Made by a program: the position numbers and the translations under genes
The notes under the pieces: generated by a model
The model's input: the letters and a program-made list of their open reading frames with translations, nothing else
Database searches by the model: none
What the model was told of the DNA's origin: nothing
Part shown: positions 34,889-47,776 of the stretch, in pieces
Layout: the number at the start of each line of letters is the position of its first letter
How positions within the stretch are numbered: the stretch's first letter is position 1
Assembly: GCF_963082655.1 (NCBI RefSeq)
Contig: NC_081552.1
Span: 99,087,823-99,151,822 of the forward strand
Length of the DNA stretch: 64,000 bases
Direction of reading: 5' to 3'
Source: Stomoxys calcitrans
Taxonomy: Eukaryota > Arthropoda > Insecta > Diptera > Muscidae

Positions 34889-36276
34889 GATCTCGGAGAT
34901 GGGTAGTGCGATTTAAGCAAAATTTTGTATGCACTCTTATTGTAACCTAAAAACAAAAAAAAAAACAAGTAAAAGCGTGCTAAGTTCGGCTGGGCCGAGT
35001 CTTATATACGCTCCACCATGGATCGCATTTGTCGAGTCCTTGCGACGGTATCTCTTTTTAGGCAAACAAACGATAAAAGAAAAGAATTTCTATGTTATTG
35101 GAACAATATCAAGTAGTGGTTCATTTCGGACCATAATTGAACTGAATATTGGAGACCATAGTAGAAGTCATTATGTAAAACTTCAGCCAAATCCGTTAGG
35201 AATTGCGCATTTTAGAGGCTGAAGAAGAAAAATAGAGAAATCGGTTTATAGGGGAGCTGTATTAGGTTATAAACCGATTCATGCCATATTCGACACGTAT
35301 GTTAAAGGATAGAGAGAAGCCGTTGTACAAAATTTTAGACAAATCGAGTAATACTTGCGCCCTCTAGAGGCTCAAGAAGTCAAGATCCCAGATCGGTTTA
35401 TATGACAGCTATATCAGGTTATGAACCGATTTGAACCATACTTGGCACAGTTGTTGGATATCGTAACAAAACACGTCGTGCCAAAATTCATTCAAATCGG
35501 ATAAGAATTGCGCCCTCTAGAGGCTCAAGAAGTCAAGACCCAAGATCGGTTTATATGACAGCTATATCAGGTTATAGACCGATTTTAACCATTCTTGGCA
35601 TAGTTGTTGGATATTATGACAAAACACGTCGTGCAAAATTTCATTCCAATCGGACAAGAATTGCACACTTTAGAGGCTCAAGAAGTCAAGACCCAAGATC
35701 GGTTTATATGGCAGCTATATCAGGTTATGGACCGATTTGAACCATACTTGGCACAGTTGTTGGATATCATAACAAAACACGTAGTGCCAAAATTCATTCA
35801 AATCGGATAAGAATTGCGCCCTCTAGAGGCTCAAGAAGTCAAGACCCAAGATCGGTTTATATGACAGCTTTATCAAAACATGGACCGATATGGCCCATTT
35901 ACAATACCAACCGACCTACACTAATAAGAAGTATTTGTGCAAAATTTCAAGCGGCTAGCTTTACTCCTTCGGAAGTTAGCGTGCTTTCGACAGACAGACG
36001 GACGGACGGACGGACGGAAAGACGGACGGACATGGCTAGATCGACATAAAATGTCACGACGATCAAGAATATATATACTTTATGGGGTCTCAGACGAATA
36101 TTTCGAGTAGTTACAAACAGAATGACGAAATTAGTATACCCCCCATCTTATGGTGGAGGGTATAAAAATTTATAAAATCGGACATGTTTACAGACCATTG
36201 AGAAGATCTCGAATTTGACTTACTTTACTCTAACATAGCATTACCGGGCGCAGCAGAGAGGGCCGGGCTCAGCTAG
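34889..36276 (+). mobile_element. Helitron-like element HEL-E, short, interrupted by a DINE
   Basis: A leader fragment (gatctcggagatgggtagtg ... 'taacctaaaaac', to 34964) and a 3' stub (36165-36276, ending GCCGGGCTCAG-CTAG at 36273-36276) flank the DINE at 34965. Most of the internal units are deleted. Confidence 0.75.
34965..36164 (-). mobile_element. DINE-1-like family A, complete, nested in HEL-E
   Basis: ACAAGTAAAAGCGTG at 34965, hairpin arm TTCGGCTGGGCCGA (mutated), four to five units, GGAC run 35991-36031 with one interruption (gaaagacg), GGTGGAGGGTATA ending at 36164. Confidence 0.9.
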
Positions 36277-38372
36277 TCTTATATATAAAAATCAATTTGT
36301 GTTTGTTTGTCTGTTTGTTTGTATGTTTGTGTGATCCTTATAGACTCAGAAACGGCTGAACCGATTTTCTTGACATTTTCACAGATGGTGCATAATGACC
36401 CCGTGGTGAAAATAGGGTACTACATTTTTTGATATCTGAAGGAGGTGCGGACCCTTCCCCTTACCTAATTTTCAGAAACGCCAGATCTCGGAGATGGGTG
36501 GTGCGATTTAAGCGACATTTTGTGTGGTCTCATATAGTACTCTAAATGTAAAAATTTTGTTTCCAAATTTCGGATAGGGTACCTAGGGGGGCTGCCCCAC
36601 CCTAAAACCTACCAAACATATATTTAGACCAATCACGACAATATGGGACTCAAATTAAAGGTATTTAGGATAAGAAAACGTATCTGATATCCAATTTTCG
36701 GACCACGTTTCTGGGGGTCCACCCTTACCCCAAAACACCCCCCAATCTGGAATTATTTACTGACCATGGGAATATGGGGCTTAAATAAAAGGTATTTAAA
36801 TGTAGAATAGGAATCTGAAAAGTGTCTATGGGGCCACCCCACCCCCACAACCCCACCCAAAGTGGTGTGTTTTCTGACTATTGCAATATGAGGCTCAAAT
36901 AAGAGGGTTTTTAAAGTGGAACCCGAATCCGATATAAATTTTCAAGGCCAACTCACTGAGTGGCCGCCCATCCACCAAAACTCGCCCAAGCCGGTAATTA
37001 TTACCGACTATGGAAATATGGGGCTCAAATTTAAGGTATTTGGGAGTAGACCCCGTTTCTGATATCAACATTAGGGGCCAACTGTCTAGCTGACGTCCCA
37101 CCACCATAACAACCCTCAAGTAGGACGCATTTGTTCACCAGGACAATTTGGGTCCTAAAGAGAGGGGAACTAAATATTCATAGTTTTTAGGGCCAATACC
37201 GCAACCCAATATGGGGTTCAAATAAATCATATGTAGATATATGAGAATAGAGCACGTTGCTGATATATTTTCCGGTCTTAGTGTTTGGGGACCACCCCAA
37301 TCCCCAAAACACCCCTAAATCGGGCATATTTACCAACCATGTCAATGTGGAGCTTAAATGAAAGGAATTGGGGAGAAGAGCAAAAATTTATACCCATTTT
37401 CGGGACCAATTTTCTGGGGGTCTACCCCTTTCCCAAAATACCCCACAAACAGCAATTTTTTAGTTACCATCGCAATATGGGGCTCAAATAAAGGTATTTG
37501 GGAGTAGAATACGAATTTGATATCCAATTTGAGGGCAATTGCAATATGGGGTTCAAATAAATGATATAATAAATAAATGATATATTTTCCGGGCTTAGTG
37601 TTCGGGGGACCATCCCAATCCACAAAACACCCCTAAATCGTGCATATTTACCGTCCATGTCAATGTGGAGTTTAAATGAAAGGTATTGGGGGGTAGAGCA
37701 AGAATTGATATCCACTTTCGGGACCAATTTTCTGGGGGTTTTCCCCTTTCCCAAAATACCCCACAAACAGCAATTTTCTAGTGACCATCGCAATATGGGG
37801 CTCAAATAAGGACCATATATTTAGGGCATCACTCTTTCCCAAAAACACCACTCAACGTGTAAAAATTTTTCGACCATGCCAATATGTGGCTCAAATGAAA
37901 GGTATTTGAGATTAGAAAACGAATTTGATAACCTATTTTGGCGCCATGTGTTTGGAGGACATGGAGGACTGTAAACTCCCCTCAAAACCAATGGCAATAT
38001 TTGGTTTAAATAAATGGTATTTGAAAGAAGACCACAATGCTGATATTTTTTCAGAACCAAGTATCTTGGGGACAACCTCACCTCCGAAAACACCCCCAAA
38101 ATCAGACAACTTGAGAATATCGGACTAAAATAAAGTATTTAAAAAATGGAGTACACCTTACATCCAATCTTAAATTCGTAGACCAATAAAGATCATATGG
38201 GATTCAGATAAAGGCACTTATATTGTTTAACTTTTTAGCCAAGCGATATACTATTTTCGTAGCATGGTATTTCACTAAAAGATCTTTAATTGTCGAAAAT
38301 AAATATTCCAAGAAAACTTTTGTTCCATGTAATGTAAAAGAAGGGGCAGCGGAGCGGGCCCGGGTCAGCTTT
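36277..38372 (+). mobile_element. Helitron-like element HEL-E, full length
   Basis: TCTTATATATAAAAATCAAT begins immediately after the CTAG of the previous copy. The order is leader with the GTTTGT-rich tract, 'cggctgaaccgattttcttg', 'gtgcgatttaagcga', many internal units, the 3' region with 'cgtagcatggtatttcacta', and GGAGCGGGCCCGGGTCAG. The final CTAG is mutated to CTTT, and the next copy begins at once (TCTTATACATAAAATTC). No protein-coding domain is present. This is the best template for the HEL-E ends. Confidence 0.85.
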
Positions 38373-39130
38373 TCTTATACATAAAATTCAATTTGTGTTT
38401 GTTTGTTTGTATGTTTGTTTGATTGTCTGTTTGTTTGTTTGTTCCGTATTGACTCGAAAACGGCTGAACCGATTGAACCTTGAATTTATTGATAACGGAA
38501 GGGGGCGGACCCTCCACCGTTAACCCAAAAACACCACCCAAAAACAAAAGTGGAACGATAAGGACAATATGGATATCGAATTAAAAATATGCGGGAGTAG
38601 ATAACGAATCTGGCATAAAAATTTATGTCGAAGTATAAGGGGTCACCCCACCCCTACAAAAACGCCCAAAATGGGCACACTAGCCAATCAAGGATATATG
38701 GGACTCGGTTTGTTTGATTCGTATAGACTGAAAAACGGCAGTACCGATTTTCTCGAAATTTTCGCATAATGTGTAGATTAGTCTAAAAGGATACATAGGC
38801 TATATAATTTTTCGGTATCGGAAGGGGGACGGATCCTCCCCCTTACGCCAAAAACACAACACAAAATCAAAAGTGGACCGATCGGGACAATATAGGTACC
38901 AAATGAACGGTATTGGAGAATAGAATACGAATATGGTATTAAAATTTGAGTCTAAGTACCCATCGGGCCGCCCCAACCCCAAAACTCCCTCAAACAGAAA
39001 TATTAGACGTTCATTTCAATATGGGGCTCAAATGAAAGGTATTCGGGAGTAGATTTCGAATCGGGCCAAGTACCCAGGGCGAAGTGTCCCCAAAAGATAT
39101 TAGAGAGTTAAAGAAGGCGACGCGGAGCGG
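38373..39130 (+). mobile_element. Helitron-like element, divergent HEL-E subfamily
   Basis: TCTTATACATAAAATTCAAT start and GTTTGT-rich leader, then a second leader-like segment at about 38705-38830. Internal units are of the 'tatggggctcaaatgaaagg' type and the GC-rich end is 'ggcgacgcggagcggg' near 39130. A further 5' start follows immediately. Confidence 0.75.
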
Positions 39131-39225
39131 GAATTTTGAATTTGTTTGGGAGTTTGTAAATAAGTTTGTTCCGTATAAACTCACAAACGGCTGAAAAATG
39201 GAGGATCAAATGAAAGATAGTTTTG
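39131..39225 (+). mobile_element. Helitron-like 5' leader fragment
   Basis: 'aattttgaatttgtttggga', 'ccgtataaactcacaaacgg' and 'ggatcaaatgaaagatag'. A leader truncated by the DINE C copy that follows. Confidence 0.6.
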
Positions 39226-40860
39226 AGTTTGTAACACAAAAAAGGAAGAGAGATAGCCCAATTGATAAGTATACCGATCGACTCAGAACCGCTTTTTAAT
39301 TCGATGTAGCTATGTCCGTCTGTCCAAGTTAATTTGTGTGCAAAGTACAGTATGCAATTTTTATCCGATCGTCCTTAAATTTGGTACAGGCATGAAACAA
39401 AGCCTATTGAAATTGGAAAAAATCGGTTCAGATTTGAATATAGCTCCCATACATATGTTCGTTCGATTTAAAGTAATAATGCAATAAAATGGCCATTTGT
39501 TAACCGATTCTCTTGAAATTTGTTAGGAAAAATTTTCTCTTGAAATATTGCAATACAATGCTCATTTGTTAATCGATTTTCTTAAAATTTAGCAGGAAGG
39601 GTTTTCTTATGACTTGTATTATCACTGGTGAATTTCATAGAAATTGGTCCAGATTTAGATATAGCTCTCATATATATAAATGCATCGCCGATGTTCACTC
39701 CTAGAGCCACTGCGAGCGCACTTATCGACCAATCTTGCCAAAATTTTGCACAACACTTTCCTAACTGACTTCTACAGTACCTGTGTGATCGAAATCGGTA
39801 TGTTCGTCCGATTTTGAGCAATATTGCAATAATGTCCTCATTTGTTTACCGATTCTCTAGAAATTCGGCAGAAATAACATCCATTCGACTCTAGATATTA
39901 CTGTTGTAAAAATCAGTTAAAATTTAGATATAGCTGTCTTATATGTATATCGCCCGATTTTCACTTCTGGAGCCACTGCGCGCGCATTTATTGTCCAATC
40001 TTCCCAAAATGTTGTACGACGCTTTCCTCGACGACCACCACAATAACTAAGAAGTTTGCTCGACATCAGTTCAGTTTTAGATATAGCTCTTATATATATG
40101 TTCGTCTGATTTTGAGAAATATTGCAACAAAATGCTCATTTGTTAACCGATTCTCTTGATAGCATGAATTTTCTTATGTTTCTCAATATTACTTTTAAAT
40201 TTCGTAGAAATCGGTTCAGATTTAAATACACTGCCATATATGCATATCGCCTGATTTTCACTTCTAGAGCTACTCAAGCGCATTTATTGACCAATCTTGC
40301 CAAAATCTTGTACAACGCTTTCCTCGACAACTTCCACAATATATAACAAGTTTGCTCGAAATTGGTTCAGTATTAGATATATGTACATAGCTCTCATATA
40401 TATATTTTCGTTCGATTTTAAGAAGTATTGCACTAAAATGCTCATTTGTCATCCGATTCTCTCGAAATTCGGCAGGAACGATTTTCTTATGACTTTTAAT
40501 ATTACTGGCGAATTTCATAAAAATGGTTCAGATTTAGATATAGTTGCATTTATGTATATCGACCGATTTTCGAATTTATTGACCAATTATGCCAAAATTG
40601 TGCACAAAGTTTTCCTCGATGTCTACCACAATATTTAAGAAGTTTGGTCAAAATCGATTCAGTCTTAGATGTAGCTCCATTATATATGTTCATCAGTTTT
40701 GGGTGATTGTCAATAATCTTGTCATTTTTCAACCGTAGTTATTGCAGATTGAACATATTTGCTTTGTTTGAAATTTGATATGAGTTATTTAATAACCCAT
40801 CCAAAAACATCCGCCGAGGCCCATAAAAATTGGTTAAGAGCTATATCTAAGGTTCCACTT
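39226..40860 (+). mobile_element. DINE-1-like family C, both termini missing
   Basis: The conserved 5' block of family C ('gaagagagatagcccaattg', 'aagtataccgatcgactcag', 'atgtagctatgtccgtctgt') is followed by about six long units with 'agctctcatatatata', 'atttgttaaccgattctc' and 'cgattttcacttctagagc'. The TATACCC start is gone. Compare the more complete copy at 54109. Confidence 0.8.
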
Positions 40861-40867
40861 TGTACTT

Positions 40868-42075
40868 ACAGGGTATACTAATCTAGTAACTCCGTTTATA
40901 TCACTTCGAAATATTCGTCTAAGACCCCATAAAGTATATATATATTCCTGATTGTCTCGACGTTCTGAGTCGATCTAGCCAAGTCCGTCCATCCGTCTGT
41001 AGAAATCATGTTAGCGGTCGAACGCGAAAAGCTAGCCGTTGGAAGTTTAGCACGGATACTTAATATTGATGTAGGTCGTTATGGATTGGAAAGGCGCTAT
41101 ATCGGTTCAGATTTAGAAATAGCTCCCATATAAATGGATCTCCAGATTTGACTTCTTGAGCCCCTGGAAGCCGCAATTTTTGTCCGATTCGGCTAAAATT
41201 TCGGACATAATGTTCTGTTATGACTTCCAAGAACTGTCCAAATCAATCTATAACCTTATATAGCTCCCAAGTAAACCGATCTCCAGATTTGATTTCTTGA
41301 CCCCTAGAAGCAGCAATTTTAGTCCGATTTGGCCTCAAATATGCATGAAGTGTTCTGTTACGACTTCAACACTCTGCCAAGTTCGGTTTATAACCTAATA
41401 TAGCTCCCATATAAACCGAGCCCCTACAAGCCGCAATATTTGTCCGATTTGGCTGAAATTTCGCATGCGGTGTTCTGTTACGACTTCTAACAACTGTGCC
41501 TTGTACGGTCCGAATCGGTTTTTAATCAGATAAAGGTCCCACATAAACCGATCTCCCGATATGACTTCTTGAGCCCTTACAAGTCGCAATTTTTGTCCGA
41601 TTTGGCTGAAATTGAACATGTAGTGTTTTGTTGTGACTTTCACCAATTGTGCCCAGCACGGTTTAAATTGGCCTATAACCTGATATAGCTCCCATATAAA
41701 CCGTTTTCACGATTCGACTTCTTGAGTCGTTACAAGTCTCAATTTTTGTCCGATTTGGCTGAAATTTTTGCATGCGGTGTTCTGTTACGACTTCCAATAA
41801 CTTTGCCAAATAGGTCCATATCAATCTATAACCTGATATTGCTGATATTGTTTGATAAGTTTTCGTATTCGGAGGTTCTAAACTCGGTTTATAAAATGAA
41901 TTTTGGGTATCCAGTAAAGAGATAGAGGGAGTTAGAATCACGTCTTGATATCATTTAGCTATGTTCATTTGTCCATCTGTTTCTGTAATCTTGAAATAAC
42001 GGCGGTATTTTATGTCCGATGGTCGTAAAATTTTCCACATGCCATTTTTTGGCAACGAATAAAGGCTATTTATTG
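40868..42075 (+). mobile_element. DINE-1-like, A-related, plus a second core fragment
   Basis: 'agggtatactaatctagtaa', (TA)n 40936-40945, core, short GTCY (gtccgtccatccgtctg), 'gaaatcatgttagcggtcga', then about five 153-bp-like units ('gctcccatataaaccgat', 'gcaatttttgtccgatttgg'). From about 41880 a different DINE core fragment (ttgatatcatttagctatgt, 'catttgtccatctgtttctg') is fused on. No 3' hairpin. Confidence 0.75.
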
Positions 42076-43790
42076 TGGACAAAATCAATTTTTTTTTTGT
42101 TTAAAAATGTTCTTTTCCATATTTAAGTAAGTGTGAAATGTGCAAACTATCCAATTCAGAGGCAACTTCAATATATATCACCTATTGATATGCTCAGAAA
42201 CAGTAGGTGTAATGGGTGATGTAGGGTATTTTATAGTCGCCTCCGACCGGCTTCTGTGTTCCGTTGCTTGAAATAACAAGGGCGGATGATAATTTGATCA
42301 ATAACACCTTAATGCATCACTACCATATTGCAGTAGTTACAAAAACGTTTTTTCAAACACCGTATACAAAGAGCTTTAAATTTGCATCCACAATTCATAG
42401 TTCGTTTAATATCATTCTAAAATCTTTGCTTTAAGACCTAAATGCTACCTAATACTGCACTTCCATTTCAAACCAAATGCACCATTTCAACTTAAAATAA
42501 AATCCACCTGAAGCTGAAGTGAAAGGCCCACCATCATTGAATATCCTCAATTTTATAACAAAATGTGTTACGAGTTGTTTCCTCATTCCGAAACTGGCCT
42601 CCAGAGCAGTCATCAGCACAATTTTAGGGTGTTTATGGAGTTGCACTCTAAGAACATTACATCTCCACTCAGTCATGCTTGGATGCACCGTTGCCCGCCC
42701 ACATGCATTGAGGCAAAATGCGGCACTATCATGTAACTAAACAGCAAAACCTGGCAGCCAACAAGCTAGACAACCAACCAACTAGCCAGCACTTCACATA
42801 ATTTTGGCTTAAAGTACCATTAAAAAGGTACATAATTTCAAGTATTTGTTGTTGTTGCTGTTGTTGAGAGGTACCGATGTTGATGCTGTTATTACTGATA
42901 CTCGCCCTGATGATATTGTGTGCTTTTCTGGGTTGACATTTGTTTATGAAGCTCTTTACCAAATTACACCACCCAATGGCCAATGCCCACCAACCAAGCA
43001 ACATTTCGTCCTACTATAATGTGGTTTCATGCGTATTGAGAAATGTGCGTGGTGTGGTTAATGTGATCTGTCCTCAACATTCAATTTGTTGCCATCACCC
43101 CATATTGGGGAAAACCATGGGAAAAAATTTTGTTTGTGGTTAGTTTGAAAATGACCCACACCGAGGAACTCTAAACAAATCGGAACAAAAAATTCATTGT
43201 GCGATTTTCGGTTGAACCTTAATGTTGTTGCCTCGAGTCATATATTTGGCTTACAAAATATTTAAGATATTTTTCGAGCAGAAATTTTGTAAAATAGACA
43301 TTCTGCAAAAGGGGTGTTTGTTAAGAATACACAATGTGTTTGCTTTGCTATTTGGTTGAACAGAATATCACAAAAGGTCCTTTGTGGGTTCTCATGTGAA
43401 GTAAATTTAATGGTATTAGAATCAGGTCAGATTTATCTGTAACTATTGTATGTAAGAGGATCAACATTTGAGTTCATTATTAATGAATTGGTATGAGGAA
43501 TGTTTGCTAAAGAGAGCAAGTCTAAATTAAATTTCACTGCTCAATCATCGAACTGTGCTATTCGGAATAAACACAAGTTCTTTTGATCAGTTTTAACAAA
43601 TCAACCAATCCATGCCCGCTGATGTAGATTTTTAAACATTTTTAATTAAAATAAGATCTTCCAACAGTCTCAAATTCGACATATGTACAAAATTTTGTGC
43701 CTAGCAATGAAGACTTTTGAAATTAGAAGAAGTTTGGTCATATTTTTTCTGCTACATTGACAATACATCTTCATCCTTTAGATACATTTT
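42076..43790. other. No recognisable gene or repeat
   Basis: About 1.7 kb that matches none of the repeat families and is less AT-biased around 42590-43100. It contains a GTT-rich tract at 42847-42866. No ORF above 91 codons and no splice-bounded exon pattern that I can support. It is the best candidate for single-copy DNA in the window. Confidence 0.55.
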
Positions 43791-45098
43791 TATACCCACC
43801 ACCGGAGGATGGGGGTACATTCATTTTGTCATTCCTTTTGCAACACATCGAAATATCCATTTCCGACCCTATAAAGTACATATATTCTTGATCAGCATAA
43901 AAATCTAAGACGATATAGACATGTCCGTCCGTCTGTCCGACTGTCTGTTGAAATCACACTAGTCTTTAAAAATAGAGATATTGAGCTGAAATTTTGCACA
44001 GATTCTTCTTTTGTCCATAAGCAGGTTAAGTTCGAAGATGGGCTATATCGGACCATATAGACCGATCGGCCGATTTAGAGCCTTAGGCCCATAAAAGTCA
44101 TATTTATTTTCTGATTTTGCTGAAATTTACGACAGTGAAGTGTGTTAGGCCCTTCAAAATCCTTCGTCAATTTGGCTCAGATCGGTCCAAATTTGGATAT
44201 AGCTGTCATATAGACCAATCCTCCGATTTAGGGTTTTAGGCCCATAAAAGCCACAATTATTATCCGATTTTGCTGAAATTTGGGACAGTGAGTTGTGTTA
44301 GGCCCTTCGACACACTTCGTCAATTTGGCCTAGATCGGTCCAGATTTGGATATAGCTGCCATATAGACCGATCCTCCGAGTAAGGGTCTTAGGCCGATAA
44401 AAGCCATATTTATTATCCGATTTTACTGAAATTTGGGACCGTGAGTTGCCTTAGGCCCTTTGATATATTTCTTCAATTTGGCCCCGATCGGTTCAGATTG
44501 GTATATAGCTGCCATATAGACCAATTTCTCGATTTAAGGTTTTGGCCCATATAAGGCGCATTTATTGTCCTTCAACGTTCTTCTTGAATTTGGGTTAGAT
44601 CGGTCTAGATTTGGATATAGCTGCCATATACACCAATCTCTCGATTTAAGGTTTTGGGTCCTTAAAAGGCGCATTTTTTTATTGGGACAGTGGCCCAATT
44701 CGGTTCAGATTTGAATACAATTGCCATGTAGACCGATATCACTATTTAATGTCTTGGCCCCATAAAAGACTCATTTATAATCCGATTTCACTGAAATTTG
44801 ACACAGTGACCTATGGTAGTCTTTCCGACATCCGTGTTGTATATGGTTCAGATCGATTATTTTTAGATATAGCTACTAAAAAGATCATTATTTTGTTATG
44901 CACAATTGAACAACGACTTGTTCTTATTAGTCTTTGGACCAAATTGGGACATATTTCGATATAACTGCTATGGGACATAAGGTAGCAATTTTCACCAGAT
45001 TTTGATGAAAGGTGGTTTACATATATACCCCAGGTGGTGGGGTATATATGTAAACCACCAAAGTTCGGCCCGGCCGAACTTAACGCCTTTTTACTTAT
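43791..45098 (+). mobile_element. DINE-1-like family B, complete, with altered 3' block
   Basis: TATACCCACCACCGGAGGAT, core, GTCY (43921-43950), six units. The 3' block is changed so that the sequence before the hairpin is a perfect palindrome (45011-45059). TTCGGCCCGGCCGAA is intact at 45063-45077 and the tail is TTTACTTAT. Confidence 0.92.
45011..45059. repeat. Perfect 21-bp inverted repeat, 7-nt loop
   Basis: 45011-45031 pairs exactly with 45039-45059; loop AGGTGGT (45032-45038). In other family B copies this place reads GGTTTACATATATACCCGAG and then GGTGGTGGGTATCC, a quasi-palindrome, so this copy has acquired the second arm. Confidence 0.95.
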
Positions 45099-45384
45099 TA
45101 TATCTGGTCGATTCGCAACTCATAGCTATATAGTATTCTCATCTAATATCCGATGTATATAAAACTCTTTTAGTCAACAGGAAAGTTGATTTTTTAATTC
45201 GATTATAGTTTTTATATAGCAGCTATTATCATATCGGACTAAGTAGAAGCTCTTCCTGTGCCAATGCCAATACCGAAACAAGTAGCAGTAGATAACCTTC
45301 CGGTCAAAATAAGATGGAAGGAGAGTGTTTTAGGCAAAACAAATAACAGAAGTTGACCATTTGGCGAAAACAAAGATACTGAAC

Positions 45385-45568
45385 GCCCTCAACGCTTTAG
45401 CGCTTTCGACAGACGGACGGACGGACAAACGGATGGACATGGCTAGTTCGATTTAAAATGTCATGACAATCAAGAATATATATACTTTATGGGGTCTTAG
45501 ACGAATATTCCGAGGAGTTACAAACAGAATGACGCAATTAGTATACCCCCATCCTATGGTGGTGGGTA
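45385..45568 (-). mobile_element. DINE-1-like 5' fragment
   Basis: GGAC run (45410-45440), 'gacatggctagttcgattta', (TA)n, 'tatggggtcttagacgaata', 'gtatacccccatcctatggt', ending GGTGGTGGGTAGA. The 5' end in element sense is at about 45568; the units are missing. Confidence 0.75.
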
Positions 45569-46019
45569 GAAAAAGAAATGGTTTCATTTGAAATAATTAT
45601 TATAAAATGTAAATCTGGATGACTTGGTCTTTAAAGAAAATGTCATTAACCCATTAAATACGAAAAGTAGAAAAATACTTAAGAATGGAGCTATCTTAGA
45701 ATAATTCCAGCTCGAACTTGGAAAGAAGTATCCTAATGTATCCTAATGAAATTGGAATTGGCGTAAAGTGGACGATTAAAACTATGTAAAAACAATTTAT
45801 CCCGTGATATAAGGGCATGTTTTGGGGGAAATTGGCTTGTTTGTCAAAATTTTTAGGAGTGAGATTTCTGGAATCCATTTTAGTGTCTTGTTGCATTTGA
45901 TGGTTTCTATATTCAAAAAAATACATTTATGGCGATAAGTCATCAGGTTCTGTTTTATCTCAATGTAATTAAATCCACCTTTCTTCGCTAAATGGTTAAA
46001 AAATATTATAAGCATTTTT
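45569..46019 (+). repeat. Dispersed repeat F, copy b (first segment)
   Basis: It parallels 18420-18709 plus 20044-20160: 'taacccattaa', 'ggaattggcgtaaagtgga', 'ggggaaattggcttg', 'gttgcatttgatggtttcta', 'ttctgttttatctcaatg'. It continues across three insertions at 47689-47776, 48494-48520 and 53875-54108. At 45907-45925 it is uninterrupted where copy a carries the DINE of 18710-20043. Confidence 0.7.
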
Positions 46020-47688
46020 TATACCCACCACCGACGAATGGGGGTATATTCATTTTGTCATTCCGTTTGCAACACATCGAAATATCCATTTCCGACCCTA
46101 TAAAGTATATATATTCTTGATCAGCGTAAAAATCTAAGACGATCTAGACATGTCCGTCCGTCTGTCTGCTGAAATCACGCTACAGTCTTCAAAAATAGAG
46201 ATATTGAGCTGAAATTTTGCACAGATTCTTTTTTTGTCCATAAGCAGTTTAAGTTCGAAGATGGGCTATATCGGACTATATCTTGATATAGCCCCCATGT
46301 AGACCGATCCGCCGATTTAGGGTCTTAGGCCAATAAAAACCACATTTATTATCCGATTTTGCTGAAACGTAGGACAGTGAGGTGTGTCAGGCCCTTCGAA
46401 ATCCTCCGATAATTTGGTCTAGATCGGTCCAGATTTGGATATAGCTGCCATATAGACCGATCCTCCAATTTAGGGTCTTAGGCCCATAAAAGCCACATTT
46501 ATTATCCGATTTTGCTGAAATTAGAGACAGTGAGTTGTGTTAGGCCCATCGACATCCTCCGTCAATTTGGCACAGATCGGTTTAGATTTTGATATAGCTG
46601 CCATATAGACCGATCCTCCGATTTAGGGTCTTTGGCCCATAAAAGAAACATTCATTATCGGAGATTTTGCTGAAATTCGGGACAATGAGTTGTGTTAGGC
46701 CCTTCGACATCCTCCGTTAATTTGGCCCAGATCGGTTTAGATTTGGATATAGCTGCCATATAGACCGATCCGCCGATTTAGGGTCATAGGCCCATAAAAG
46801 CTACATTTATTACCCGATTTTGCTGAAATTTGGGGCAGTGAGTTGTGTTAGGCCCTTCGACGTCCCCCGTCAATACGGCTCAGATCGGTTCAGATTTGGA
46901 TATAGCTGCCATATAGACCGATCCTCCGATTTAGGGTCATAGACCAATAAAAGCTACATTTATTACCCGATTTTGCTGAAATTTGGGACAGTGAGTTGTC
47001 TTAGGCCCTTCGACGTCCTCCGTCAATTCGGCTCAGATCGGTTCAGATTTGGATATAGCTGTCATATAGACCGATTCTCCAATTTAGGGTGTTAGGCCCG
47101 TAAAAGCCACATTTATTATCCGATTTTGAGAAAATTTGGGACAGTGAGTTGTATTAGGCCCTTCAACATCCTCCGTCAATTTGGCTCAGATCGGTCAAGA
47201 TTTGGATATAGCTGTCATATAGACCGATCTCTCGGTTTTAGAATTTGGGGCCATAAAAAGCGCATTTATTGTCCGATGTTACCGAAATTTGGGACAAGGA
47301 GTTAAGTTAAGCCCCTCCACATATTTCTGCAATTTGGTCTAGATCGATCAAGATTTGCATATAGCTGCCATATAAACCGATCTCTTGATATAAAGTCTTG
47401 GCCCCATAAAATGCGCATTTTTAATCCGATTGCACTGAAATTTGACACTCTTGCTAGTTCAGATCGGTTTATTTTTAGATATAACTACTAAAAAGACCAA
47501 TATTTTGTTATATACATTTGAACAATAACTTTTACTTATTAGTATCTGGCCCAAATCGGAACATAGCTGCTATGGGGCATAAGGTATGCATTTTGCACCG
47601 GATTTTGAGTAAAGGTGGTTCACATATATATCCGAGGTGGTGGGTATCCAAAGTTCGGCCCGGCCGAACTTAACGCCTTTTTATTTGT
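46020..47688 (+). mobile_element. DINE-1-like family B, complete, eight-unit copy nested in repeat F
   Basis: TATACCCACCACCGACGAAT, core, GTCY (46152-46168), about eight units. Consecutive 'gggacagtgag' landmarks at 46832, 46985 and 47138 are exactly 153 bp apart. The 3' block has 'cacatatatatccgaggtgg', GGTGGTGGGTATCC, a perfect TTCGGCCCGGCCGAA at 47653-47667, and TTTATTTGT. The longest DINE here. Confidence 0.94.
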
Positions 47689-47776
47689 TTTTGTTGTAAA
47701 TACATTGTGGCTTTGGATTTAAAGAAGTTTTTTATTAAAAGTTCCTTAAAAAAAATTGTCGTTAAAGAAATTTAAA

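Noticed and set aside
46020..47688. Regular 153-bp repeats as a CRISPR array
   Set aside because: Units are contiguous with no unique spacers, belong to a dispersed eukaryotic element and show no cas genes.
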